A stretch of DNA of 37,484 bases from a virus. The number at the start of each line of letters is the position of its first letter. Positions within the stretch are counted from its first letter, which is position 1. The notes beneath the pieces were generated by a model. That model made no database searches. It saw only the letters and a program-made list of their open reading frames with translations, and was not told where the DNA came from. Positions 21,683-29,152 of this stretch are shown piece by piece. The DNA lies in the IMG/VR virus record IMGVR_UViG_3300018080_000071, positions 1 to 37,484 of that record; one strand, 5' to 3'. The position numbers and the translations under genes were made by a program.

Positions 21683-21859
21683 ATGCCTAAGATAAAAGAC
21701 AATTGGATTCATGCCAGATGCACCCAAAAACAAAAGAATAAGATTAAGAAAGTCGCAGCCATGTATGGGCTATCTGTGAGTGAGTGGGTTATCAAAACAG
21801 CTTTAGATCATGTCCCTGAATACAAACCAAAGGAGTCAAAAAGAAGTGCCAATATTTGA
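21683..21859 (+). CDS. Ribbon-helix-helix-like small protein
   Basis: 58 aa from ATG 21683 (AAGGAG 8 bases upstream; ATG 21677 is too close). WIHARCTQKQKNKIKKVAAM gives strand plus helix 1; GLSVSEWVIKTALDHV gives the turn and helix 2 of a ribbon-helix-helix or DUF1778-like fold. It heads the island and may regulate the divergent promoter pair just upstream. Basic overall. No toxin gene is adjacent. Confidence 0.7.
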   Translation: MPKIKDNWIHARCTQKQKNKIKKVAAMYGLSVSEWVIKTALDHVPEYKPKESKRSANI

Positions 21860-22079
21860 GTTTGTATGCCCATCATGTGGAGCAACTATTGAAGATTACA
21901 TGTCTTATGATGCTAGCGAAAAGGCTGATGTCATGCCATGTGTATGTCAACCCGGGGTCTTTATGTCAAAGAAATTCCCTAGGAATACTGCTGTAAAATA
22001 CAATTGCACAGGCTTCTACCATACTGATAGCAAAGAGTGGGGTAAGAAAAAGGTCAAAAAAAGAAGGAGTTGGACTTGA
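21846..22079 (+). CDS. FmdB-type zinc ribbon protein
   Basis: 77 aa from GTG 21846, chosen because the resulting start MPIFEFVCPSCGATIED matches the FmdB family N-terminus (MPxYEYxCxxCG) and GGAG lies 10 bases upstream. The second Cys pair is MPCVCQPG. The tail is basic (GKKKVKKRRSW). Function in the family is unknown; the zinc ribbon suggests nucleic-acid or protein contact. Overlaps the upstream gene by 14 bases and the next start by TTGA. Confidence 0.75.
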   Translation: MPIFEFVCPSCGATIEDYMSYDASEKADVMPCVCQPGVFMSKKFPRNTAVKYNCTGFYHTDSKEWGKKKVKKRRSWT

Positions 22080-23239
22080 GTAAAATGCTAAAAGCTAAAG
22101 ATGAGCCAGCTAAAATAACAGCTAGGGACATCTTAAAGCTTGGTGAAACATGTTTCTACTGTGGTAAAAGCATCTTAAATGAGGACGGAACGATTCAGCA
22201 ATTTCTGACAGTCAATCCTCAAGACGGATACGTTGCCCATAAGGTATGTAGGATAAAAAACAAGCCAGAAGATCAACTTACAATCCTTATAACTATGGGT
22301 TCTTATGCCATAGGAGATACAATAACAATAACTCCAGTTTTACGTTTTATAAAAAAGACTTACCCAAAGTGCAAATTGAGTCTGATAACTGTATTTCCTG
22401 ACTTATTCAAGTACAATGAGGACGTTGACAATGTGATTCCATGGCACGACACTGTAGATAAAAATTACATGGCTCAATTCGACTATGCCCTTGACCCATT
22501 TAGACCAATGGACGTTCTTAGAGGAAGACACATGTTGACCCATTCTGTTGACTTTGTTTCAAGACCAGTTTTTGGTCACTCATTGTTACCTGATGATATG
22601 CAGTATAAAGTCAAATATTCATATGTTGAAGAAGAAAGTGCTTTCAAAAAGGCATCCAAAAAATTTGACTTAGAAAAACCATTCATCGTGATCAATCCAT
22701 ATGATTCTGGATGGGAGTCTCGATCTTTAGGTAAAGACTTTTGGAGCGAAGTTATAAAATCAATAAGGTCAGAGTACAAAGATTACCAACTTATAGCCCT
22801 CGGAGGGTCAAGAAAAGAATATGACAAGGAACAACTTGACAATCATATCGAGTTTGATGGACTTATAGAATTCTACGATCAATTGTCTCTATTGGAGTCA
22901 ATTGCCATTATGGATAAAGCGGCTTGCGTTGTAACAGCTGATACGGGAGCGTTACATATGGCTGCTTGCACCAAAGACACTAAAATTCTTGGAATTTTTA
23001 CTGTTGTAAAAAGCAGATATAGAGTGCCTGTCAGAAATGGCGAGGTCGGTTACAACTTTTTGGCTGTTGAAGAGGATTGCCATTGTAGCTACGCTCATAA
23101 ATTTTTCACAGGAGACTTAGTTATAAGTAAATGTCCTAGAGAGTATCCTAGCTATAAATGCCACCCTTCACCCGAAAAGGTTATCAAGACACTTGGAGAG
23201 TTGATGGATGGAAAAGCACACTATAGACCCCATATGTAA
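22076..23239 (+). CDS. GT9-family glycosyltransferase (heptosyltransferase-like) with N-terminal zinc finger
   Basis: 387 aa from TTG 22076 (GGAG 6 bases upstream, overlapping the previous stop as TTGA). Residues 26-58 hold CFYC...HKVC, a likely zinc site absent from standard heptosyltransferases. GT9 features follow: GDTITITPVLRFIKKTYP (80-97), KPFIVINPYDSGWESRSLG for the central Rossmann switch, and VVTADTGALHMAA (about 285-297), the donor-site D-T/S-G-x-x-H signature. GT9 enzymes add ADP-heptose to LPS core. The extra Cys-rich C-terminal part (EDCHCSY, SKCPREYP, YKCHP) is unusual. It probably modifies host LPS or a phage component. Confidence 0.82.
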   Translation: MSKMLKAKDEPAKITARDILKLGETCFYCGKSILNEDGTIQQFLTVNPQDGYVAHKVCRIKNKPEDQLTILITMGSYAIGDTITITPVLRFIKKTYPKCKLSLITVFPDLFKYNEDVDNVIPWHDTVDKNYMAQFDYALDPFRPMDVLRGRHMLTHSVDFVSRPVFGHSLLPDDMQYKVKYSYVEEESAFKKASKKFDLEKPFIVINPYDSGWESRSLGKDFWSEVIKSIRSEYKDYQLIALGGSRKEYDKEQLDNHIEFDGLIEFYDQLSLLESIAIMDKAACVVTADTGALHMAACTKDTKILGIFTVVKSRYRVPVRNGEVGYNFLAVEEDCHCSYAHKFFTGDLVISKCPREYPSYKCHPSPEKVIKTLGELMDGKAHYRPHM

Positions 23240-23360
23240 GTCATGTGGAAGTAATGCAATTATTCTGAATGATATTAATTCTGCGTACAAAGGCTTGATC
23301 TTTATATCTTGCGTATGTCAAATATGTGGGTATGCTTGGGAAATGACCCCTACAGAATAG
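23208..23360 (+). CDS. Tiny zinc-ribbon protein (50 aa)
   Basis: MEKHTIDPICKSCGSNAIIL ... SCVCQICGYAWEMTPTE. Cys at 10, 13, 35, 37 and 40 form a CxxCG...CxxCG ribbon. ATG 23208 lies inside the glycosyltransferase gene in another frame (GGAG 9 bases upstream), a 32-base overlap. It ends shortly before the shared terminator. Function unknown. Confidence 0.65.
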   Translation: MEKHTIDPICKSCGSNAIILNDINSAYKGLIFISCVCQICGYAWEMTPTE

Positions 23361-23370
23361 CTCTTGAAAA

Positions 23371-23397
23371 GAAAAAAGGGGGAGTAAAGACTCCCCC
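23371..23397. terminator. Bidirectional terminator between the island and tail tube gene
   Basis: GGGGGAGT (23378-23385), AAAG loop, ACTCCCCC (23390-23397). On the minus strand the stem is followed by a T run (positions 23377-23372), closing the head-to-tail-tube operon. On the plus strand it follows the tiny zinc ribbon gene, with ATAATTTT behind. Confidence 0.9.
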
Positions 23398-23403
23398 ATA
23401 ATT

Positions 23404-24294
23404 TTAAACTGGAGATGTCGGACGTATCCACCTGACTTGGCAGACAGCGTCTTCGCTAGAATCGTAAAGGACTTCTGATTTGATCTCCGCTTCTGAAAAA
23501 TTCTTAGCTTCGAAGTTAAAAGGCATACCGATTGCTCGACACCTATAACAATCTATAGCAAAGGATTCTCCATTGCCTCTTGGTTCTGTGGTTAAGTATG
23601 CTCCAAATTCTGGAGTTCTATCCGATGCAGCACCAAGTTTCACTACATAATCTGAGCTTGCTGGAGGTTTGACCTCAAAGTAAGCTGTATCATCAGCAGT
23701 TAAAGCTACAACACCTGATCCACCTGTTATCTGCAATCCAAAGTCGGCTACATCAGTAGTAGCTCCAGAATCAGATACAGTCAATGCTGCGCTTGTTATC
23801 TTTAATGTTTCATCTACATAAGTAGTGTCAGTTCCTCTTGAGAAATCGAAGTCAGTAAGGTTATATAGGTCTACTGTTGTAGCGTCTACCGCCTTGACCA
23901 TATATTTCCCTGCTTTCAAGTTTGAACTACTACCAGAAAGAACGCCAATAGATGCAATACCTGTAGAGGCATCACTTACTGATGTTCCATTGAAATTGGT
24001 TAGTGTTGTTACTGAGCCTGATCCTGTACCACTTTTGGTAGGAGCCTTGCCCAAGAACAATTCAAACATGAACTCTTCATACTGTTGAGGCTTAAAATTT
24101 AGAGTACCACTTTTGTAACCATCTTCAACAGCCCAAGAATACGCATAAGAACCACCATTGAGTTTCACTAACTCGCCAGTAAGCTCAAGAGACGCACCCG
24201 ATAAGACTTTGATGATACCATAAGGCATACCATCAGTTAGTTGATAAGGTGTCACAGAGTGGATTCCAAAAATATGTTTGCTAGCTGGTAGCAT
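23404..24294 (-). CDS. Major tail tube protein
   Basis: 296 aa, mostly beta. YGIIKVLSGASLELTGELVK and SYAYSWAVEDGYKSGTLNFK fit the tail tube start; residues 95-225 are Ser/Thr/Gly-rich and could be an inserted surface domain; the end (RCRAIGMPFNFEAKNFSEAE) returns to the tube fold. AAGGAGG precedes the ATG. It is the last gene of the head/neck operon, followed by a strong terminator. Placement after terminator-type and neck genes supports the call. Forms the non-contractile tail shaft. Confidence 0.75.
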   Translation of the reverse strand: MLPASKHIFGIHSVTPYQLTDGMPYGIIKVLSGASLELTGELVKLNGGSYAYSWAVEDGYKSGTLNFKPQQYEEFMFELFLGKAPTKSGTGSGSVTTLTNFNGTSVSDASTGIASIGVLSGSSSNLKAGKYMVKAVDATTVDLYNLTDFDFSRGTDTTYVDETLKITSAALTVSDSGATTDVADFGLQITGGSGVVALTADDTAYFEVKPPASSDYVVKLGAASDRTPEFGAYLTTEPRGNGESFAIDCYRCRAIGMPFNFEAKNFSEAEIKSEVLYDSSEDAVCQVRWIRPTSPV

Positions 24295-24307
24295 AAGAAA
24301 ACCCTCC

Positions 24308-24778
24308 TTAGTTCATTGTTATTTCTAATCCTACCCCAACAGCATCAAAGATCTGGGCGTTTTCTGATGCCAATGCGACAGGTGTTAGATTAGATAGTTT
24401 GACTTTTACACCACGAAAAATGTTGTTATATTTTTCTTCAATGACTTCATATATAGCCCTTTGATATCTGAATATTCTCTTGTATCTATCAGAATCGTTA
24501 TTCTGACAAAAGCATATTAAGACATTGAGCTTCAATCCTGTAATATGGGCTCCACCTATGGCTGAGTCCAATGGCATGTCTTCTATGTATATAAGTACGA
24601 ATGGATCGTAGTTGGCTACTGTTCCATATATTTCTTGTATGAATATTGCATTTGAATCAAATGAGCTTAATACGCTATCACCCTTTTCAGTATTCAATGC
24701 TGAGATTTTAGCATCCAAGTTTGAAACAATTACTGCTTGTAAATCTGAGAGAAAATTCTCATTGTCGTATCTACCCAT
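24308..24778 (-). CDS. Tail terminator/completion protein candidate
   Basis: 156 aa. N-terminal helix with LSDLQAVIVSNLDAKISALN, then beta strands (DPFVLIYIEDMPLDSA, LKLNVLICFCQNN) and a helix with RYQRAIYEVIEEKY: the alpha/beta layout of gpU-like tail terminators. The start overlaps the previous stop (TAATG), GGAG before it. Situated between a neck protein and the tail tube, as expected. Confidence 0.65.
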   Translation of the reverse strand: MGRYDNENFLSDLQAVIVSNLDAKISALNTEKGDSVLSSFDSNAIFIQEIYGTVANYDPFVLIYIEDMPLDSAIGGAHITGLKLNVLICFCQNNDSDRYKRIFRYQRAIYEVIEEKYNNIFRGVKVKLSNLTPVALASENAQIFDAVGVGLEITMN

Positions 24779-25320
24779 TAGACGCTCCTTAGTGTCTCTT
24801 TAATGTGGTTGTCTATGTATCCTACCCATCTTTTGAGCCTTCCTGCATCCCTTTGGGCTCCAGCTTCGGGTCCGATAAATAGGATTTTTCTCATAGGCAT
24901 TTTTTTAGTACCTGTTTGATGATATCTTGCGTATGGTACTGATGTTCCTATTATCATGTATGTGGAAGCTATTTTCAATATAGCGTCCTTGTGTGAAGGG
25001 TTCGTGACAGATTCCATTAGTCTACCACCAGCCTTCAATATCGGATAGGTAAAACCATAGTGGACTTTTTTATACTCTTTGTAACCACCCTTGTATAAAG
25101 CAGCATATCCTCTTTTGTTTCTCCAAAAAGCTCTAAAAGGCTTTGTCGACAAGTCGGGATATTGACCCCTACTACCCATTTGGAAAATAGCTTTTTCAGA
25201 TTTATAAAAATCTGCTGCAATAAGCTTAAAAGGTATCTTTAGATTGGCTCCTTTTTTTAGAGCCTCATCTATCTTTTGCTTAAATTCAAGATCATTTTCT
25301 ATAGAGTAGCTTGTAAACAT
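24778..25320 (-). CDS. Neck/head-tail joining protein candidate
   Basis: 180 aa. FKQKIDEALKKGANLKIPFK and a C-terminal YARYHQTGTKKMPMRKILFI followed by GPEAG. The Y-H-Q-T-G-T-...-P-R/M-x-F-I/L-G segment is typical of HK97 gp10-like and related Mu virion morphogenesis (gpG) proteins. The beginning follows the previous stop by 1 base and lacks a strong site. Its role is joining head and tail. Confidence 0.72.
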   Translation of the reverse strand: MFTSYSIENDLEFKQKIDEALKKGANLKIPFKLIAADFYKSEKAIFQMGSRGQYPDLSTKPFRAFWRNKRGYAALYKGGYKEYKKVHYGFTYPILKAGGRLMESVTNPSHKDAILKIASTYMIIGTSVPYARYHQTGTKKMPMRKILFIGPEAGAQRDAGRLKRWVGYIDNHIKETLRSV

Positions 25321-25321
25321 A

Positions 25322-25762
25322 TCACCATTGCTCAGAATCTATTTCAAAGATTGGTTCGACATCATTGGTATTATTGTAATCCTTGAAACCATACTTGTTT
25401 GAGGACGCTCTTGGAGCATCTGATAGCTGCCTACGTTCTGCGATATCTTTGACTTCATCTATGATATTTTTTGCAGAAGTCGCAAAGGATTCTTGGTCTT
25501 GTGCTATTCCAGCTTTTAAGCCAAGAGCCCTATTGACTCTTAGTTGAACTAACTGAGTCGCATACATTTTCATTAAACTGAATGAAATTGGGGAAGAAGC
25601 CTCGAGTATCGGAGTTGAATAAAAACTTCCAATCTGAGTGTCTAATCTTGCGCTTGCTTGGCTACACCAAGTAGCTAGTGTGCTTGATGTTATAGAAGTA
25701 GCAGAACCAAAAGTTATTGTCTTATATTCTGCTGCGATATCTGTTGAACTACAATATGACAT
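25322..25762 (-). CDS. Head-tail connector candidate (gp6/DUF1320-like)
   Basis: 146 aa. MSYCSSTDIAAEYKTITF, a Ser/Thr-rich helix start (SSTLATWCSQASARLDTQIG) and SLMKMYATQLVQLRVNRALG give an all-helical adaptor with an N-terminal sequence like DUF1320/gp6 connectors, which bind below the portal. GGAGG precedes the ATG. Preceded by a terminator-like hairpin at 25784-25799. Confidence 0.65.
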   Translation of the reverse strand: MSYCSSTDIAAEYKTITFGSATSITSSTLATWCSQASARLDTQIGSFYSTPILEASSPISFSLMKMYATQLVQLRVNRALGLKAGIAQDQESFATSAKNIIDEVKDIAERRQLSDAPRASSNKYGFKDYNNTNDVEPIFEIDSEQW

Positions 25763-25773
25763 TTTCTTCCTCC

Positions 25774-25799
25774 AAAAAGAAAAGGGGGGATATCCCCCC
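25774..25799 (-). terminator. Terminator-like hairpin inside the structural operon
   Basis: GGGGGG-ATAT-CCCCCC followed on the minus strand by TTTTCTTTTT. It lies between capsid-region and connector genes, so it probably attenuates rather than ends transcription, giving more capsid than connector mRNA. Confidence 0.75.
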
Positions 25800-25806
25800 T
25801 TGAACT

Positions 25807-26031
25807 TTACATATCAGGTAGGTCTAACTTCTTAGATTTTTTCTTAACTACCTTTTTTGGGGCTGGCACATCTTCTTTTATCTCTTCTACAAGCCCCTCT
25901 TTTAGTAATTGAGCTACACATTTTTTTTCAAGGTCAGATTCTTTAACTTCTTCACCCTTCAAAAAGCTGTTACTTCTTTTGATTAGTACCTGTTTTCTTC
26001 CAACGGTTACATTGGTATTAAATTTTAACAT
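25807..26031 (-). CDS. Small basic structural-region protein
   Basis: 74 aa from ATG 26031 (AAGGAG 6 bases upstream; the frame extends to 26070 into the upstream gene). LKFNTNVTVGRKQVLIKRSN suggests a small beta part, SDLEKKCVAQLLKEGLVEEI a helix, then a Lys/Pro-rich tail (PAPKKVVKKKSKKLDLPD). Such small genes after the capsid gene often code for neck or DNA-binding virion proteins; no family is certain. Confidence 0.6.
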   Translation of the reverse strand: MLKFNTNVTVGRKQVLIKRSNSFLKGEEVKESDLEKKCVAQLLKEGLVEEIKEDVPAPKKVVKKKSKKLDLPDM

Positions 26032-26041
26032 GATTGTCTCC

Positions 26042-26713
26042 TTAGTATAAACATCTGTAGTTTTGAACAAAGTAGAAGTCTACATTGGAACCATCAGCAG
26101 CACTGTTTGGGTCGCAGTAGTTTTTTTCAACTTCGTCAACATCTGCGTTGCATGTGGCTTGAGTTGCTTCTCTTGTACCATTGAATACAGTTTGAATAAC
26201 ATCTCCAGCTTGAGCAAGACAATGCTTTAAGCCAAGCTTGTCTGTAATTCCGACTGTCCATGTAGCTCCATATGGGCTATCTTCTGCTGGAAATACAATT
26301 GAGCTTACTGTCTTGAAAGCCTTTGTTCCTGTTGTAGCTGTTGAAGCGTTAGCCAAGAAAGCTAAAGTATCTGTGATAGCTTCACCATGAATGTTAGTAC
26401 CTGTGATTACAACATTTCCTGCTGCAACATCTGCTGTGGTGCCTCCAGGTGTGACCACTAGAACTCTTGGTACATCTGGCTGTGCTGTAAATGTTGATAC
26501 TGTAGCCGCAGCACCAGAATCATCTCCATCATTTGCTGTCAAGATATATGCAGTAGAAGCCGCTGCTGGAGCAGATACCCTTTGATATTCAAGCATCTTC
26601 TGAGCTGGAAGTTTCAAGTCCCTACCCATGTTTCTATCATATACTTTTGCAATACTGTAGTTTGATACGAAAGCGAAAGCCACGAATGCTAGAATGATAT
26701 GAATAATTTTCAT
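26042..26713 (-). CDS. Head-region structural protein with signal peptide
   Basis: 223 aa from ATG 26713 (GGAGG 5 bases upstream). Signal peptide MKIIHIILAFVAFAFVSNYS with likely cleavage after SIA. The mature part holds DVPRVLVVTPGGTT, GNVVITGTNIHGEAITDTLA, GTKAFKTVSSIVFP and ...TDKLGLKHCL, motifs I recognise from a common phage structural protein encoded just after the major capsid gene. A Cys-rich C-terminus (five Cys) is extra. A secretion signal on this protein is odd: either it is a surface-exposed moron derived from a capsid gene, or the hydrophobic start has another use. Confidence 0.75.
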   Translation of the reverse strand: MKIIHIILAFVAFAFVSNYSIAKVYDRNMGRDLKLPAQKMLEYQRVSAPAAASTAYILTANDGDDSGAAATVSTFTAQPDVPRVLVVTPGGTTADVAAGNVVITGTNIHGEAITDTLAFLANASTATTGTKAFKTVSSIVFPAEDSPYGATWTVGITDKLGLKHCLAQAGDVIQTVFNGTREATQATCNADVDEVEKNYCDPNSAADGSNVDFYFVQNYRCLY

Positions 26714-26730
26714 TTTATCCTCCAAGATAA

Positions 26731-26752
26731 GGGGTGACTAATGAGCCACCCC
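26731..26752. other. Intergenic hairpin after the capsid gene
   Basis: GGGGTG (26731-26736) pairs with CACCCC (26747-26752). There is no T tract on the minus strand, so an mRNA-stabilising or processing hairpin is more likely than a terminator. Confidence 0.5.
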
Positions 26753-26763
26753 TCAATAAAAAA

Positions 26764-27708
26764 TTAAGCTACTACGTCCTTCGCTAGATATCCAAGGTTT
26801 GCATCTGTTAGAACCATGTCATAGTCCATTGTATGTACTAGTTCTTTAGACATAGGTGGGTTTGACTTAGGAGTCTTCTGTACGATTTCAGCGTTTGATG
26901 CTGGAACTACTGTAACACCAAGATAGTTCTCTTCAAGAGAAGCTACTTTTGGGCTATAAGCCAATACGAAGTGTTTACCCCATACTGGAGATAGTGAGTC
27001 AGTCTGTCCTAGATCAGAACTGTTATACATAGCTGTACCAACTAGAACTTCTGAAACGTCCAATGCAGAAGCCAATTCAGCGTTAGACATCAAGCCAGCT
27101 CTTGCTCTTGAGAAACCTAAGTTTTCAAGAATTTGAGGGTGATACCTTAGTTTATTCTTAACATGCCAGCCCATGATAGCGATACATTCAGCAGGATTCT
27201 CACCACCATTATCATAAATTGATGCTTGAGCAGTCTGGATGTCTCCAATTGGGTCTGAATTAGTGTAATCTGACCACTGAGATTCACCAGAAAGTGTAGT
27301 ATTCTTTGTCATAATTGATGTTGAGTTGATGATATCAGCCATAGCTTTTTCTCTTGCGAGCATGAGCATTGTTTTTAGCTGACGAGTTCTGATTGACTCA
27401 ATATCAAAAGGTAGGTCATAGTTAGCGTAGTCTTCTTTTGTGATAATATCACTTAGTCCATGGTTTTCAATGATAAAAGTATCACTTGAAGTTGTTTCAA
27501 CATGAATCTGTCTAGCTTTTCCTCTACCACCCATTACTGAGTTTACAATTCTTAGGCTTTCTTTTCCATAAGAACCTAGTTTACCTGTTAGGTTTTTAGA
27601 CTTTACTTCTGGAAAAATTCTCTTATTGATGAATCTGCTTTCATCCTGAAAAAGTCCTCTTGAGAATCCAGCCAAGAGTTTGTCATTTATTGCATGTGAT
27701 TGTCCCAT
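26764..27708 (-). CDS. Major capsid protein
   Basis: 314 aa. N-arm (AINDKLLAGFSRGLFQDESR), the E-loop-like segment VMGGRGKARQIHVETTSSDT, the spine region ENHGLSDIITKEDYANYDLP with FDIESIRTRQLKTMLMLARE, and A-domain AECIAIMGWHVKNKLRYHP. The layout matches lambda-gpE/P22-independent HK97-fold capsids. AAGGAG precedes the ATG. Located after protease and decoration genes, as expected. No N-terminal delta domain, since the scaffold is in the protease gene. Confidence 0.85.
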   Translation of the reverse strand: MGQSHAINDKLLAGFSRGLFQDESRFINKRIFPEVKSKNLTGKLGSYGKESLRIVNSVMGGRGKARQIHVETTSSDTFIIENHGLSDIITKEDYANYDLPFDIESIRTRQLKTMLMLAREKAMADIINSTSIMTKNTTLSGESQWSDYTNSDPIGDIQTAQASIYDNGGENPAECIAIMGWHVKNKLRYHPQILENLGFSRARAGLMSNAELASALDVSEVLVGTAMYNSSDLGQTDSLSPVWGKHFVLAYSPKVASLEENYLGVTVVPASNAEIVQKTPKSNPPMSKELVHTMDYDMVLTDANLGYLAKDVVA

Positions 27709-27718
27709 TATCTACTCC

Positions 27719-28108
27719 TTATGCGTCTGCTGCATGTGGTTCAAGGTTAACAACATCAATAGCGATAACATCACCGCTATCTCCAGCCTCAAGTGCGATA
27801 GCAACGCAAACTTCTCCAGCTGCATCTACGACTTCGAGGTCACCATTTGCTGTGCATGTCAATTGAGCCATAGCCGCAACTGATTCTGCTAGTTTACCGA
27901 GAGCACCACCACCAACGCCAGCGATTTCTGCGAACTGACCAGATGCGCTTGGTTTGTTCATTAAAAAACCAATAGACTTACCATTGGCATCACTTACAAT
28001 GTTGATATGCTTTGAATCAGAGCCTATCTTCATTGCATAATACTGTTTAGATGACAAATCTGCATCTGCCATGTAGCTAGTAATTCTTGCTTGTGGATGT
28101 GAACTCAT
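27719..28108 (-). CDS. Capsid decoration protein (DUF2190/gpD-like)
   Basis: 129 aa. SSKQYYAMKIGSDSKHINIV, GKSIGFLMNKPSASGQFAEI, GGALGKLAESVAAMAQLTCT, GDLEVVDAAGEVCVAIALEA: the Gly/Ala-rich beta pattern of DUF2190-type decoration proteins that bind the capsid outer face. AAGGAG precedes the ATG. Set between protease and capsid genes, the standard place. Confidence 0.78.
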   Translation of the reverse strand: MSSHPQARITSYMADADLSSKQYYAMKIGSDSKHINIVSDANGKSIGFLMNKPSASGQFAEIAGVGGGALGKLAESVAAMAQLTCTANGDLEVVDAAGEVCVAIALEAGDSGDVIAIDVVNLEPHAADA

Positions 28109-28111
28109 TAC

Positions 28112-29101
28112 TTACTCCTTGTTTAGATTTTTGAACTTATCAGTTTTTAAAAGTTCGCTGATAGCTTCTTCTAGTTCAATATTTTTTTCTGCTGAGAGAG
28201 TCTTAGCTTCACCTAGTAGAGTCTCTTCTGTTTGAACTTTTGGCTCTTTTGATGAACCTTGTTCTTTTTCATTAAGCTCGATAGCCTTTGCATCTTTGAA
28301 GATACCTTTGATATTGTCAATTGACAATGTCATTAGAGCATCTTTCTGTGCTGGAACTATCTTCTTTTCAGAAAGTAGCTCATTGAGATATGCTACTTTT
28401 TCATCATTGAGTTTTTCATCATTGAGTTTTTTGACTTCGTCCTTTAGGCTTTTGTTTTCTTCGCCTAGAGTCTTATTAGTCTTTGAAAGCTCAACAATTG
28501 ACTTCTCAAGACTTTCGTTTTTCTCTTGAAGCTTTTTGATTTCTTCCATTTTTTTCTCTGCCTCCGTTAATTTAGTAGTCGGTTTCATTTTTTTAACAGC
28601 TGGTCTATTGGTTAATCCTCCGCCCAGCAGGACATACCCAAAAGACTTACCATTTTCACCATCAGTATATGCTGTATCGAACTCTGCTGATAGATACCTA
28701 AACTCACCATCTATGAGCTTTTTGGCACCTTTAGGAGTCCATTTTACATCCAGCCATAATTCCTTACCTTCATTTTCGGTATATACATCTTTGACCCATC
28801 CTGCGGCTTCTGCCCATGAATCGTGAGAATAGTCAATAGCGAGGTCTACCCCTCTTACATTATCCTTGAAGTTTTTGACCATTTCAGATAAGTGCTCTTT
28901 TTTAATTTTCACATCACCATATCTTGGGTCTTTGAAACTTATAGTCCTCAAGAGTTGAATCTTTTTTGGAGCTTCAAGTTTTATGTCTTCACTTTCTCCA
29001 ACAGATGCGGAGAGTACAAGTTCTGATAGACATTGAACCCTATTGTTTTTTGGGTTACAAGAAAAGATTACCTTATTATCGAGGTCTTTAGTGTCACGCA
29101 T
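28112..29101 (-). CDS. Mu gpI-like head maturation protease with scaffold domain
   Basis: 329 aa. Protease domain at about 45-175: VDLAIDYSHDSWAEAAGWVK (H93), LWLDVKWTPKGAKKL, EFRYLSAEFD (S138) and GGGLTNRPAVKKM, matching the phage I-like protein family. Residues 178-245 are a strong coiled coil (EKKMEEIKKLQEKNESLEKS...), and the C-terminal part is helical: a fused scaffold as in Mu gpI/gpZ. It cleaves scaffold during head maturation. AGGAGG precedes the ATG. Confidence 0.85.
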   Translation of the reverse strand: MRDTKDLDNKVIFSCNPKNNRVQCLSELVLSASVGESEDIKLEAPKKIQLLRTISFKDPRYGDVKIKKEHLSEMVKNFKDNVRGVDLAIDYSHDSWAEAAGWVKDVYTENEGKELWLDVKWTPKGAKKLIDGEFRYLSAEFDTAYTDGENGKSFGYVLLGGGLTNRPAVKKMKPTTKLTEAEKKMEEIKKLQEKNESLEKSIVELSKTNKTLGEENKSLKDEVKKLNDEKLNDEKVAYLNELLSEKKIVPAQKDALMTLSIDNIKGIFKDAKAIELNEKEQGSSKEPKVQTEETLLGEAKTLSAEKNIELEEAISELLKTDKFKNLNKE

Positions 29102-29152
29102 ATTTTTCCTCCTGTATTTTTAATTATGCCTCATTTGGTATCCAAAAGTCAA

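Noticed and set aside
22070-22075. TTG 22070 as the glycosyltransferase start
   Set aside because: GGAG ends at 22069, leaving no spacing; TTG 22076 has 6 bases and overlaps the previous stop.
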